Below, one piece after another: positions 45,266-56,509 of a DNA stretch of 64,000 nt. How positions within the stretch are numbered: position 1 is the stretch's first letter; every line of letters starts with the position of its first letter. The stretch lies in assembly GCA_943736015.1 (NCBI GenBank), contig OX031066.1, positions 10,358,245 to 10,422,244 of the forward strand, in the 5' to 3' direction. The translations under genes and the position numbers were made by a program. The notes below the pieces were generated by a model. That model ran no database searches. It was given only the letters and a program-made list of their open reading frames with translations, and was not told the DNA's origin. The stretch is from Tridacna crocea (lineage: Eukaryota; Mollusca; Bivalvia; Cardiida; Cardiidae).

Positions 45266-45892
45266 GGATGCATAGAGGATTTATAAAAATAGCAACACTG
45301 TAGAATTTCCTAAACTATATTTAGACCACCGACTTATAAATAGTAAATCGTTGGTAAAACCCGGATCCTTTTCATGACTACCGCAAAACATGCATAGACA
45401 GAAAATATCACGAAATTCTCTTGTTCTTGTTCTTTGTATAAAACAAAAAACACATGAAAACTAACACTTTTAGTTATCATTTATTTGATTTTTTAAAGAC
45501 TCCTTTGTGTCTATATATCGTTAAATGATAATCGAGTCTCTCATAACACTACATAAATTTTCTTTTTATTTCTTTATGGTAAGCATTTCGTTGTTTTATA
45601 TCTACATCAATATCTCCTTTCTATGGAGCGAAATCCATAGAACTAATTCAGTGCAGGTCAACAGAAGTAAAAATTTACTAACCCATTCTTCACCAGGTTA
45701 TAAAGTTTTCAAAGCTTCTATCTAACCTGACGATTTTAACTTTAAGACTTATTAGACATGTGAAAACACTTGCGACATCAATAGTATGGCTATATAAAGA
45801 TTCCGAAACTTGACCGTTTTTGTTATCTGGAGATACTGAGATGAGTATAACATGCGCAAGATTTACAGTTCTGGGTTATAGGATGCTTATCT
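45266..45892. other. No recognisable feature
   Basis: AT-rich spacer; nothing supported. Confidence 0.4.
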
Positions 45893-46108
45893 CTTTACCA
45901 CACAATCACGATTTTTAACGACTCTGAGAAAGAAGCCTATAGAAAACGTTGTGGAAAAAGGAGAAAATGCTGGTAACCAGCATTTTCTCATTTTCCCACA
46001 ATATTTTCTACCCTATCAGAGTCAGAAATAATCATATTAACAAGATTTCACTTGTCTGCAGATTCTTTCAATTGGCCCAGTCCATAAATTTGTCATATAA
46101 AAAATTAT
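45893..46108 (-). mobile_element. Family-1 MITE
   Basis: ctctttaccacacaatcacg to aaaaaattattaatt. The hairpin gctggtaaccagc is intact, the terminal tetranucleotides diverged. Confidence 0.82.
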
Positions 46109-46311
46109 TAATTCCCCAATTGTTACAATGCAGTCCTTGAAATGTGCAAAAATAGGTTTGCAGACAAGACACGCTGCGTAACTCGCAATATAGTTATCCT
46201 AGAAATACCACTTACCTTACTAAACGAAATATAACCTCATGAAATCTTCATCTGACAGTAAAAAAACGAATCATGAATGTTATTTCAACTTTTTTAAAAA
46301 GAAATATGGAC

Positions 46312-46405
46312 TTATCGGATAGAGTAGATCCAAGATCACGCTGAACATCTTATGCGGTTCGATCTTGATCTACACTGTCCGATATAAGTCATCGAGTCGG
46401 ATTAG
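46312..46405. repeat. Palindromic element family D
   Basis: cttatcggatagagtagatc caagatcac and its partner gatcttgatctacactgtcc gatataag. The outer arms cttatcgga / tccgatataag also pair, extending the element beyond the copy at 1825. Confidence 0.75.
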
Positions 46406-46717
46406 CAGGCCAAAGGTTAATCGTTATTCAATGATACTATTATTACAACTCTGTACTTTTTTTTCAGGGGTTATTTATTACTTTCTTGAAGTTGAAGGAA
46501 CCTACAATCAACTCAGTAAGTCCCTCTCTCTCTCTTTCTCTTTCTCGCTACATGCATAATCATTCTTATTGTCACTCAGGCTTATAGAAATTTCGTCCGT
46601 GTTTTTTAAAGAGCTTCATGCACTACAGTTATTGAAAGGTATAGAGAGCAAAATATCAAAAATGAAGGTAACTTTTGTAATTTGAGCCACGCTCTAGCAA
46701 AAAAAAAAAGGGGGGGG

Positions 46718-46955
46718 GGGGGTTAATGCATCTCTGTGATGCATTTTGCATTTTACCTAGCAAGGCATCACATGATTATGTATCCACAAAAATCCATTTA
46801 GTCTCACAACAATCTGAATCATGAGATAGACTGGTCCTTTGACATACAGGAAATTGATCAAAAGCGAAAAGTTTCGGCCCAGGTCAGCCTGTGCATTCCG
46901 CGCAGGCTGACCTGGGTCGATACTTTTCGCAGATACATTAAGCCCCCTAATCACA
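46718..46955. mobile_element. Palindromic element family C, complete
   Basis: The ends are inverted (ggggttaatgcatct; agatacattaagcccc). The body ends in a strong palindrome (ggcccaggtcagcctgtgca / tgcgcaggctgacctgggtc). About 240 bp, no coding capacity. It defines the family seen at 8462, 21880, 22065, 38155, 43530, 47045 and 48470. A homopolymer (A then 13 G) directly precedes it. Confidence 0.75.
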
Positions 46956-47044
46956 GAGCATGACACATATTAGTTATCACTATCCTGCTACAACTGTTTT
47001 AATCAATTTCGTGCAAGTATATATGAGCCATGGTCTAATGAAAA

Positions 47045-47890
47045 GAGTGTTTGATGCATCTATGAAAAGCATTGAACCAGGTCAGTCTGGGAAACTCCGT
47101 TGTCTGCGCACGTCATATTCTTCGAAGATTCGACCTGTCTTATGACACATCACTAGCCCATTATCTCCCGCTAGATTGCATTCTATAAATACTTGTCAAT
47201 CTGATATGGGCATTCTGGGTACAGAACCGAACCACTTTCCTACGCGACAACCGTTACTTTGAATTTAAAACAAACAAAAAAAGGCTTTACCCAATAAAAC
47301 GCTATCTCGTGCAATTCACTCAACTATGATCACCAGTTTAGAGAAATCTGTTGCTAAAGCAGGTCTCATTTCTCCTCAAACGTATTGATACGTAAAAGCT
47401 ATTTTCAACATTGCTAGTTTATAGAGCGTAATATTACAGTCAGCCCGCTTTCGGGGCTAGTAGTGATGCGTCATATAAGACAGTCGAATCTTCGAAGAAT
47501 ATGACATGCGCAGACAACGATCACTAGCCCCGAAAGCGGACAGACTGTGATATTACGCTCTATAAAGTAGCAATGTAGAAAATAGCTTTTATCAATATGT
47601 TTGAGGAGAAATGAGACCTGCTTTAGCTCTAGATTTCTCTAAACTGCTGATCATAGCTGAGTGAATTGCACGAGGTAGCGTTTTAGTGAGTAAACGTTTA
47701 TTTTAGTTTGAAATCCAAAGTAACGGTTGTCGCGTAGGAAAGTGGTTCGGTTCTGTACCCCGGATGCCCAAATTAGATAGATGAGTATTTATAGAATGCC
47801 ATCTAGCGGGATATAATTGGGAAACCCGCTCGGGCTGACCTGCATTGAAACTTTTCGCTGCAGGTCATTTTTTTGCATTTGAAAGATACC
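47045..47890. mobile_element. Family C element split by a foldback
   Basis: The left part ends accaggtcagtctgggaaact at about 47095. The right part resumes gggaaacccgctcgggctga cctgcattgaaacttttcgc at about 47820. The gggaaac.c repeat on both sides may be a target duplication of the intervening foldback. Confidence 0.65.
47097..47820. mobile_element. Long-TIR foldback element
   Basis: Arms of about 300 bases (about 47158-47460 and 47520-47818) are reverse complements with roughly 90 percent identity by eye, for example tttatagagcgtaatattac against gtgatattacgctctataaa, and cctacgcgacaaccgttact against agtaacggttgtcgcgtagg. The 60-base loop (47461-47519) is also present in inverted orientation just outside the left arm (47098-47157). 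No open frame. Confidence 0.8.
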
Positions 47891-48159
47891 ATTCTACGTC
47901 ATCATTCATCGGTGGTTAGAGAAAATGGATTTTATCGACCCATAGGTAGATAAGAATTATTAGCCTATTTATTGTATACCTAGCAGTGAAATCCTGGAAT
48001 TCCCAGTGTAATAAATTTTGATATCATCACTAGTGACGTTATCAACTTTCACTTTCAATTCCTGCCGTAATTTGGGAACTACGTTTTCTTTTCGACTACA
48101 TTTTTTTCGACTTTCAAACGCAAAATTACAAATAATGATGTTAATAAGGTATATAATAA
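47891..48159. other. No recognisable feature
   Basis: AT-rich spacer. Confidence 0.35.
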
Positions 48160-48274
48160 ATAGAATAATCAACTGGTTGAAAACTCGTGCTGCGCACTCG
48201 TTTTTTCAACGCCTAATAACGCATCCTCGTGAGATATTTTTCATATCAAAAACAACCAGTTGATTATCCTCTAT
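48160..48274. mobile_element. Miniature inverted-repeat element, 115 bp
   Basis: Arms atagaataatcaactggttg and, inverted, atagaggataatcaactggttg enclose about 75 unrelated bases. Too short to code. Confidence 0.65.
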
Positions 48275-48469
48275 ATCTTATGACTTGCTTTGTATTTATA
48301 TGATGCATCACAAAGGTGCAAATTGCATAAATGCTTCAGACAGGGAGAATAATGTGGAGAAAAAAATAATCTAAGAGAGAGAAGAACACAATTGCTCTAA
48401 AAGTTATAACTTTTTGTTCATGTTGTATCAAATTATATTATTAAATCCCACACCCCACCCCCGGCAGTC

Positions 48470-48725
48470 GGGTGTTTGATGCATGTTTGTGATGTCTTTA
48501 TTAGGCAAGACGTCACACGATTTCAGATCCATAAAAAGAACAATATTTTGTCTGGCAACCAAGTGAATCTTTGTGTAGTGCAGTTCCTTTGCCATGCATA
48601 AAATTCACAAATAGCCAAAAGCCTCGACCCATGTCAGCCTGCAGAGTCCGCACCGACTGGTCAACATGGTGCAATACTTTTTGCAGATGCATCAATCCCC
48701 TCATGACAGCTGCGAGGGATCAAAT
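48470..48725. mobile_element. Palindromic element family C, near complete
   Basis: It opens gggtgtttgatgcatg and closes gcagatgcatcaatcccc, with the diverged palindrome cccatgtcagcctgcagagt / gcaccgactggtcaacatgg. It aligns along its length with the copy at 46718. Confidence 0.7.
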
Positions 48726-48762
48726 TAATGCACTTGATACCACCCCATTATGTAATTCGTGA

Positions 48763-48963
48763 CCAAACCAAGGAATCTTAGACTTGTCCAAAATTTAAGT
48801 ATGATCCAAACACTTGAAAGTGTCTCTGAAAGGGTAGAAACAACGTGGAAGAAGGAGAAAATGATGATTTCTGGTATTTTCTCCAGTATCTATAATATTC
48901 TCAGGCAGCTTCTTCTCCAAATTCGTTAATAGTCTTACTTGGAATCCTGAGGTAAAGGATTAT
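48763..48963 (+). mobile_element. Family-1 MITE, diverged
   Basis: accaaaccaaggaatcttag acttgtccaaaattt to ctgaggtaaaggatta. The hairpin is decayed (gaaaatgatgatttctggta ttttc). Confidence 0.7.
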
Positions 48964-49499
48964 CAAGAAGTAAACTATAGACGGAACTATATATACAAGT
49001 TTATATATATAAATTGGTTTCCCAAGTTCGTACACACTATATCGGCGTTACTCATGAAGTACAGTAGAAGCTAAATTTCATCACCAATATTTGTTTCGGT
49101 AAGAAATTTACATTTATAATATCTGTCTTGTTAATACCCAAGATTCTTTAACGAAATTGCATACTGGCATAGTTTGCAGGTCGGTTTAGTCAGTTTAAAC
49201 ATATTTTATTTCAAAAGATTTGGAATGGGGTTGGGCCACAAGTTCTGCCAACTAAGAATCGGTCTTTCGCCTACAAAACAGTTTCAATAGATCTTAGTAT
49301 TAATATTCGGTATTGCTTTCTAATTGGCAGTAAAATCATCAAATAATAAGCGAACAAGTGGCGGCCAAAAATAAAACGATGCAAGTGTTAGTCGCTTTGA
49401 GAAAAAATCGAATTTTGAAATTGGGTAAATAGTTAGTTTAGTTTTAATAAATCCCTCAAATATACATGGAAATGGGGTTGAGTCACAAGTTATTACAAC
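48964..49499. other. No recognisable feature
   Basis: AT-rich spacer; nothing supported. Confidence 0.4.
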
Positions 49500-49731
49500 T
49501 TAACCCTTAACCAAACAATCCCTGGTTTTTACGACCCTGAGATGGAAGCCTTTTGAAAACATTTTAGGAAAAGGAGAAAATACTAGTAACCAGCATTTTC
49601 TCCTTTTCCCACAATGTTTTCTACCCTTCATAAAACAAATTTCAAATTTTCAGTCATTTTTATTTTGTCGTCTGCAAATGCTTTCTATTTGGACCAGTCT
49701 AAAATTTTGTCGTTTTGTAAAGAGATAAAGG
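49500..49731 (-). mobile_element. Family-1 MITE, full length
   Basis: ttaacccttaaccaaacaat to cgttttgtaaagagataa. The hairpin gaaaatactagtaaccagca ttttc is intact. Confidence 0.84.
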
Positions 49732-50329
49732 GTAAATAGTTGCTAACTTTTATGGTGGCATATTTTTGCCATAAGATACAAGATAGCCATCATTATATTC
49801 TTACAAAACTATCTTGACAAATCGGAGTTTCTTGGAATTTTTATCGAAATAGTGAACAATTTCCTGATAAAAATATCATGATAAACTTTGTTATTATCAG
49901 TAAGATTTCACATTGATCAGTAAATATTTTGTCGCAAAATTTCTCAATCGTGCACGAAGCTCACATTCGAGATAAAACTACGGTAGTAGTTTTATTTCCT
50001 TTTTGCTATTTCGATGATCTCGGTAGTTTTTTCACTTCACAATATTGCAATAAGTGAAAATCCAAATTAACAATTTCAACTTAATTGGAAAACCTTGACA
50101 AGACTCGTAAAAGTTCCGAAAGTCTGTAAAATCACAAAGACGACTCGAACTGCATCCCACGAACAATTTTAAAGTCATTCAGCTGAAAAGTAGAATTTGT
50201 AAGATTGTAGAAAAAGATGTTCCGAAACCGTATTTTATTATAGATACCGTGAATGTTAGTTGCGGGCACGAAAGCAAAAAAAAAATAATGATAACAGAAG
50301 TATCGCGATATTTATATCGTGAAAATTTT
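49732..50329. other. No recognisable feature
   Basis: AT-rich spacer with short ATCG-type palindromes (tcgcgatatttatatcgtga). Confidence 0.4.
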
Positions 50330-50403
50330 TATTGTCTAGATAATGTTCAAGGAAATTTTGTTTTATCACGATAATTCTCATAAATCGCAAAATTAAATAT
50401 CTC

Positions 50404-50694
50404 CTATCTCGCGGCAGAAATGCCACCATAAAGACGGGGAAAAGTTTGTTTGACAGGAAAACAAAACTCTGCAATTTCGTACATCTCGAAAAATCTTCTT
50501 GTCCACAACCAAAAGGTCTCTGACAACCACATTTGACACGTAGCTCCATCCAACTGACTGCTACATGTACCATGAGTATTTGAATTACAGTCCTTGGAGC
50601 AAAAAGTGACATAGCTCCGGTGTTCACAAGTTATATATGGGTTTATGTCGTGAAAATTTAAAACTTGATCGAATTGTAAAGAGCCATCAGGCAT
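50404..50694 (-). pseudogene. Possible EGF-like exon remnant
   Basis: One minus-strand frame of 96 codons contains CSKDCNSNTHGTC and SSQLDGATC. The overlapping frame contains CGCQRPFGCGQEDFSRC. Joined by one frameshift, the Cys spacing (C.xx.NxHGTC ... C.C.xxFGxxC) resembles an EGF-like repeat. This is the only hint of a host-type coding segment in the window. It could equally be chance. No splice signals are convincing. Confidence 0.22.
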
Positions 50695-50929
50695 AGGGCT
50701 ACCAAACTCTGTACTTTTAATGTTTTTTTTTTATCTAGAAGACCCTAGCCTGGATTCATGTAATTCTAATAAACGAGGTACACAACTACAACAAAGTTAC
50801 AGAAATATGTGTTGTTACTTGCCCTTCTTCTGAAATACAGGTCAAATCAGACATTCAGAACATTGAGAATACAGAGTTTTGGTTTTGCAGTTTTACTTAA
50901 TGATTTTCTTTAATGAAAAGGCTCTATTT

Positions 50930-51430
50930 AACGGACTGACATCAGTCTAAGAAGACCCCTACCAAGATTTGTCAAATTGTGCTTACAGGCCAAGGTACTC
51001 GGTCAAATATGGCCCTACCCCTTAATCCGAAGGGTCACCAGCGAGTTTGCTCAAAATAATCCCTTGAGTTAAAATGGCTCTGCCTCGCCTTAACAAGTTT
51101 TATATTGGCCTAAGAACTGAAAACTAACAGAGATCTTTTTCTTCCTTATCACGAGGCCAAGGCTACAAAATTTTGCAATAAGCTTCATCTAGTGAACCTC
51201 TTCCAACACTACTCAAACTATAGTCTTGGGATCAAAATTAGCCTCACCTTGGGGGTCACAAATTCTTCGTGCGTTTAGGCTTATATGGTGAAAACTTTAG
51301 ATATCATCTTACTCCAAAGTTTGGGGCTATAGCTGTAACATTTTAAATGTGTTATCATATTATAGGCTTGCACCAAGATTTATCTTAGAATTATTGCCAT
51401 GGGTCAAATTTGGCCCACACCATGGATCCA
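50930..51430 (+). repeat. Diverged tandem repeat
   Basis: Three or four loosely similar segments carry acc.agattt and ggtcaaatatggccc-type motifs (about 50968, 51004, 51235, 51380). They may be related to the tandem repeat at 24240. Confidence 0.4.
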
Positions 51431-51436
51431 AATTCA

Positions 51437-51525
51437 GCATATGGTCGATTTACTTCCAAAACCTCGTAACTACAGCTTGTTACAAGCTGTAGTTACGAGG
51501 TTTTGGAAGTAAACCGACGATATGC
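51437..51525. repeat. Near-perfect 44-bp hairpin
   Basis: gtaactacagcttgt / tacaagctgtagttac meet with almost no loop. The arms extend to tttacttccaaaacctcgta and beyond with only a few mismatches at the outer end (gcatatggtcg against gcatatcgtcg). Confidence 0.92.
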
Positions 51526-51907
51526 TTAGCTTGTGAAAATAGGACAAAGAATTTTGTTTTTAACCATAAATTCCAGGAAGATCAAATTTTGGATAAACAG
51601 CTCACAACCGAACTTGTTCAAAATTTAAATAGACCTTGGTTCAAAATTTACGCGAGGGTCACACCTGTACAACATCTTGTTGTTCAAGACTATTCCTCCC
51701 AGATCTTTACTAATTATTTTGTACATGTAGTTTTTTTGTGGAACTCTACCACAACTAATCATCGAGCTGGCTTTGGTAAAAAACATTAGCCCCGCCCTGG
51801 GGAAGAGGGGGGGGGGGGGTTAACAGCTTTCAAATGGCCATTTTGTCAAATATCTCTTTGTCAGAGTTATTCCATACGAAATACTCCACTGGACCTTCCT
51901 GTAATCG

Positions 51908-52134
51908 TTAACTCTTTACTGCACAATGCTGACTTTTAACTACCCTGGGAAAGAAGTTTCTCATTTGATACACATTGCGGGAGAAGGGGAAAGTGCTGGT
52001 AACCAGCGTTTTCTCATTCCCCACACTGTTTTATACCTTACAAAGAAATGTTGCACTATTTGAGCTACGATTAAATTGTCCTCTGCGTATGCTTTTAATT
52101 TGGGCAAGACTAAAGTTTTGTCGTCGACTAAAGG
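51908..52134 (-). mobile_element. Family-1 MITE, diverged full length
   Basis: ttaactctttactgcacaat to gtcgtcgactaaagga. The hairpin gctggtaaccagcg is retained, with compensating changes in the stem (gggagaaggggaaagtgc). Confidence 0.78.
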
Positions 52135-52282
52135 ATTCATATTATCTTGGTAAGAGAAAAAGATCTGACTTTTCGGGGGTTAAACTTATTCTCTCTGTGG
52201 AATTGTATTGGACTTGAAGTACACGTATAAGCGTCTCACAGGATAATGACTGTCGATGACAATTGAATGAATTACACATTTA

Positions 52283-52505
52283 TTAACTCTACCAAACGAC
52301 AAAATTTTAGACTGGTCCAAACTGAATGCACTTGCAGACGACAAAAGAAACGTAGCTCAAACATTGAAATTTCTAGTAGGGTAGAAAACATTGTGGGAAA
52401 AGGAGAAAATGCTGGTTACCAGCATTTTCTTCTTTTCCCACAATGTTTTCAAAGGTATTCTATCTCAGGGTCGTAAAAACCAGGGATTGTTTGGGAAAGG
52501 GTTAA
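52283..52505 (+). mobile_element. Family-1 MITE, reference copy
   Basis: A clean copy that shows the family plan. TTAA target; CTCTACCA terminus (usually CYCTTTACCA); a left region with acaaaattttagactggtcc and gcacttgcagacgac; a palindrome of about 66 bases (gaaaacattgtgggaaaagg agaaaatgctgg / ttaccagcattttct tcttttcccacaatgttttc); a right region with ctcagggtcgt; and ggaaagggttaa. TTAA duplications and CY-starting termini fit piggyBac-type MITEs. No coding capacity; the autonomous source is not in this window. Confidence 0.88.
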
Positions 52506-52602
52506 AAGCCCATTCACGGAAAAAATACGACAGCTGATAAATGCATTCCAATTTAAATCATACCATGTAAAAGTATGGAATATAAATGAAGATGACATAA
52601 AG

Positions 52603-52749
52603 TTTATTTCATCAGTTTGCGATTAATATGGGGAAAAAGGGAAAGGTGTGCGAAAATAACGAGTGCCTAAAGGCACGAATTATTTTTGCGGACCTTTCCC
52701 TTTCGAGGCAAATGTTTCCACGTATTAACCACAAACTGATGAAATAAAT
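52603..52749. repeat. Imperfect foldback
   Basis: tttatttcatcagtttg and caaactgatgaaataaa are perfect inverted ends. Inner matches are ggaaaaagggaaaggt / acctttccctttcg and a central gtgcctaaaggcac. Confidence 0.8.
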
Positions 52750-53182
52750 TATATATTTCCTCTGATTATTTTGTCAACGAATGCCACTTTTAAAACTAGT
52801 GATCTCAAGTCAATTAAGGTAGGAGGAAAATATTCCCTGTGACGGGGAAATAATTCTGCCCAGCTAAATTACATTACTTTACCCATACAACAATTCTTTA
52901 ATCTGTTATTGTGCGGCCGTTCCAAGTGTTAGTCACATGTAGGAGAATGAATTTTAAAATCAGGCAAAAAGTCCACAGAAGACCAAGCAAATCTACATTT
53001 ATAAGTATTTTTCTACCAGTGAATAACTTTTTGGCCGACCGTAGAATCACAGATCATGTTCTTCAAAATAATTTCCACAGGGCTATGTTTTAAATAGCAT
53101 GATTTATATTTAAACGCATTTAACACCCGCTTTGTTTGGCAACTTCTATTACTTTGTTACGGTAAGTAGTGGAACGATACAT
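52750..53182. other. No recognisable feature
   Basis: AT-rich spacer. Confidence 0.35.
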
Positions 53183-53212
53183 GGCCATACGGCCATCACG
53201 GCCCTCTTGATT
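53183..53212 (+). mobile_element. Pearl/HINE-like 3' end only
   Basis: ggccatcacggccctcttga is the family-A 3' hairpin and tail. Upstream there are no core repeats. Confidence 0.5.
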
Positions 53213-53399
53213 AAATTTTCATCCTCAGCTGCTTTTGATGAAATCTTTCAAAATTTTGTAGTTAAAAAAAGGTGACGACAAAAGAAATGTGACGATGAAT
53301 AACGTTCTGACTCACTCTCAGAATGCTAAGCTGTGTCAATGAGTGTCGCCAGAGTTGTTTGAAAAAAAAAATATATATCCACACTCTTTGGTGTTAATA

Positions 53400-53574
53400 T
53401 ATAGAGGATATTTGTTTTTTTCGGTGAAAGATCGAAATTTATTTCATCGAGTGAACACCATCGGTAATATTTTCACACGTGGCGCAGCTACGAGTGAAAA
53501 TATCACCGATGGTGTTCACGAGATGAAATAAATTTTTATCTTTCACCGAAAAAAAAAAACCAAATATTCTATTT
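53400..53574. repeat. Foldback with about 75-base arms
   Basis: agaggatatttgtttttttc ggtgaaagat pairs with atctttcaccgaaaaaaaaa aaccaaatattct, and gtgaacaccatcggtaatat tttcac pairs with gtgaaaatatcaccgatggt gttcac. The loop is about 11 bases. Confidence 0.88.
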
Positions 53575-54172
53575 ATTTCATGCTTTTAACCCTTTCTGGG
53601 AGGAGTTTTATCAAGATCCAGTATAGTTCTTTTCCGTTATTCCCCATGGCGCAGCCCTCCTTCATAGCAACGCATTACAATATTAAGTAAAAAGCGCGAG
53701 AAATGTAAGGTATATGACGCCATATTTCCCATCTGGTTGTGAGGCACGCGCAATTTACCTAGACAACAAGAACGTGAAAATCGGTATTTTCACTGGTGGT
53801 ACCAGAGTAAGATCGAAAAATATTTTCACTGCCATTTCTCGATATCCTACCGGAAAGCATGAAATAAAACACAATATTCAAGACGAACCAATCTTACTCA
53901 ATACTGAGTACGTTGTGAAGCATAAATTTGACCTCAAATTATATCATACTGTGTAATGAGAGCTAGACCGTGAAACAAAATTGTACGATTTTCTTTGTTG
54001 CACCATTGCCAAGTTATCAAAGCGATATCTGAGAAGATGGGAAACTGTAATTTACCATAACGACAAGGTCATTCTCGAATGTCTGCCTGGTAAATATCTA
54101 GCTCCATCTACTGATGCCACTACATTTTGTCCCAGGAATTATCATTCATTAAAAGTAATCACAAATGATAAA
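53575..54172. other. No recognisable gene
   Basis: A plus-strand open frame (53714-53956) continues in style into 53981-54205, but I recognise no family and the two are in different frames. Confidence 0.35.
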
Positions 54173-54352
54173 CTAAATTGTTTACCACACAATTCCGCGT
54201 TTTAACGATCCTGAGAAAGAAGCATTTGAAAAGCATGATAGGAGTAAGAAAGAATGCTGATTACCAGTGTTTTCTCCATTTTCGAAGGATTATTCCCCCA
54301 AATAGCGACATTTTACTCGTCGCGTGCAAATACTTTCAGTTTGGGCAAAGCC
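54173..54352 (-). mobile_element. Family-1 MITE, degenerate
   Basis: aaattgtttaccacacaatt ccgcgttttaacgatcctga to cagtttgggcaaagcc. The hairpin is decayed (gaatgctgattaccagtgtt). Confidence 0.65.
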
Positions 54353-54907
54353 ATATGAAATCTAGCAAAGAGGTAAACCGTCTCTATCGCCTAGATCTGA
54401 AATACATGTCTATTTTAATATGAAAAGGTTTTTATTTATTCATTTATTTATTTATTCAGTTACAGAGATGCGTTCTTTCGTGCCTTTTCTTTTTTTCCGT
54501 GCTCTCGGCTTTAACACTTTCAAAAGCCTTTAATGAGAAGACCAACTGTAATGGGAAAAGTTGCTAAAAGAACACGACATCTGAATGACCTCGAAACAAA
54601 TTGTGTGATATACTCCGTCGGCACTTGATTCGTCAGTAACTAGTACTAGAGATGTACAAGAGATTCGAAAGTCGAGAACGAAAGCCGAAAGCGGAAAAAC
54701 TCCAGGGGTCGTATAAATGCGCTCCACGGAATGAAGTTTGTGATACTGATTCAAATAGCGTTAACTTTTTTCGTGCATTATTCAGTTTCAGAGGGTAAGA
54801 CCTACTTCTATCCCACAACATACCAGTTTACCATACATATAAACTGTTTTGTACGAATATCTCCTTTTGGTTTCTCCAAACACTGTGGATGGCCTTATAT
54901 ATTTTGG
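54353..54907. other. No gene; (TTTA)n near 54430
   Basis: A short ttatttattcatttatttat microsatellite lies at about 54430-54460. The rest is AT-rich DNA with overlapping small frames. Confidence 0.45.
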
Positions 54908-55110
54908 GAATCCTGCGTGTCTTAGTGGTAAAGTGTTGGGCTTGTGACCTGGAGGCCCAAGGGTCTAGCCTCACTGGATCCATTGGGTTTTTAACGGGAG
55001 TGTCATTAGGCAAGATACTTCAGAGCCCTAGCCTAGTGCCGGTGAAACCCAAGAAATACATGTATATATGCGAGCTGTCGCCGTGATATGACTGAAATGA
55101 TGTTGAAAGC
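54908..55110 (+). mobile_element. tRNA-derived SINE, likely full head and body
   Basis: The tRNA-like head (gcgtgtcttagtggtaaagt gttgggcttgtgac) has an A-box form, with a degenerate B-box region near ctagcctcactggatcc. The body contains gtcattaggcaagatacttc and ends gatatgactgaaatgatgtt gaaagc, a 3' motif widespread in molluscan SINEs. The exact family (V-SINE or Meta-SINE type) cannot be settled by eye. Confidence 0.6.
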
Positions 55111-55121
55111 TGTACTTTGAT

Positions 55122-55456
55122 TGTGAAAGTATACGTTTTGAACGTGGTGATTGTGAATGGTCTGTGTAGCATGTTAATAAAATCTGGATAGAAAATTAAC
55201 GCCTATTTCAAGGCGCCTTGCACGAGTTGTTATAGGTGATGCATAGCTCTATGTATACAGATCTACATTCGGTTTTGGAAACCGATTCAATACGGACTTT
55301 AAAGGAAATATTAATTTTGATTTTGAAAGTACATGTATACGTTTTGAAAGTGGTGATTGTGTACGGCCATTGCTTATCGTTATTAATTAAGTTCCTATGA
55401 TTCGTTTCGAAAACAGAACGGACACAATCACCATTTTCAAAACGCATACTTTCACA
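55122..55456. repeat. Direct plus inverted repeat block
   Basis: gaaagtatacgttttgaacg tggtgattgtg at 55126 recurs at about 55325 (gtacatgtatacgttttgaa agtggtgattgtg) and again inverted at about 55420 (cacaatcaccattttcaaaa cgcatactttc). Confidence 0.75.
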
Positions 55457-56509
55457 AAGAATATATTTATATTTTCTTGTGAAATGTATGTTCGCAGACG
55501 CCAACAACTTATTTAAGCAAAACTTTGTGCCAACTGCCACCCGACTTCGTAGATTGTCGTAAATATGAATAGACTTCCGGAAATTATGTGCCAATTACCG
55601 CCAATCGCATTTCTTGGTATTCGCAACAGATTGCATTATGATTATGACAGTATTCTGGGAGAAATGTTTTTCGAATATGATGTCAACAATACGAGTTTTT
55701 TTTTTTTCAAGCAACGGGTGGAATCCAAAAACATTTCTTCATTTAGTCAATATGGTAGATTCACCCAAGTTTAAAATTGTTTCGTCGAAACGCAATAGTT
55801 CTTCTATATGTGGTTACGAACATATCCGATATATAGAATGTTTTCAACACTTTTCAATGAGAGTTTATCAACTGTTGTAAATGAGAAACAGACCGCTATT
55901 CAAGTATTTTATACGTGTTTAGCAGGTTAAGTTGGCTGGCCATCATAGATGAGTGGCGAAATATGGAGGGCACATGGCATAAAATTGAGGCAGCTTTAGG
56001 TGCCATTAATGCCAATAGTCACGATATTCATCGTGTAACCAAACATCAAGGATATTGCTCCTCTTGACATCGCCATTGTTTATATGCTTAAATCACGATT
56101 GATTGCTCGGACACTAGAATGACGCACAGCAGTTCTGTTTAATGCGCCAAATTGGAGATTTGCCTATATTGCCTTTTCTAGATCAATTATTAGTAGAAAT
56201 GATTTATCCCGATAACTCCATTCACTGCAGCACAACAACTAAAGTTCGAGATGCACGCCCTTACAGGAAGTTCAACCGCTATCACAGACGATACTGTGTA
56301 AATGTTGATCATGCCATTGCGCAAATAAAAGTTTACTGGAAGGCCACCAGCAATGTTTGAAGACATTCACGGAAATATATGACTGAAACCGTTATCTGTG
56401 GTGCGTTGGTATAAAGTAAGAAAATCATAGACCTGTCTTATCCTCTTTTATCCTCTTAAACTGAAATATTGCTCTGAAAAGTTAACGCTATTTGGAACAG
56501 TTTAACATA
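55457..56509. other. No recognisable gene
   Basis: AT-rich DNA with overlapping small frames (55565-55880, 56142-56360). I recognise no family. Confidence 0.4.

Noticed and set aside
52283-52505. MITE hairpin as a microRNA gene
   Set aside because: The hairpin is shared by about 30 dispersed copies and there is no expression evidence. I kept only the small-RNA idea as a test.
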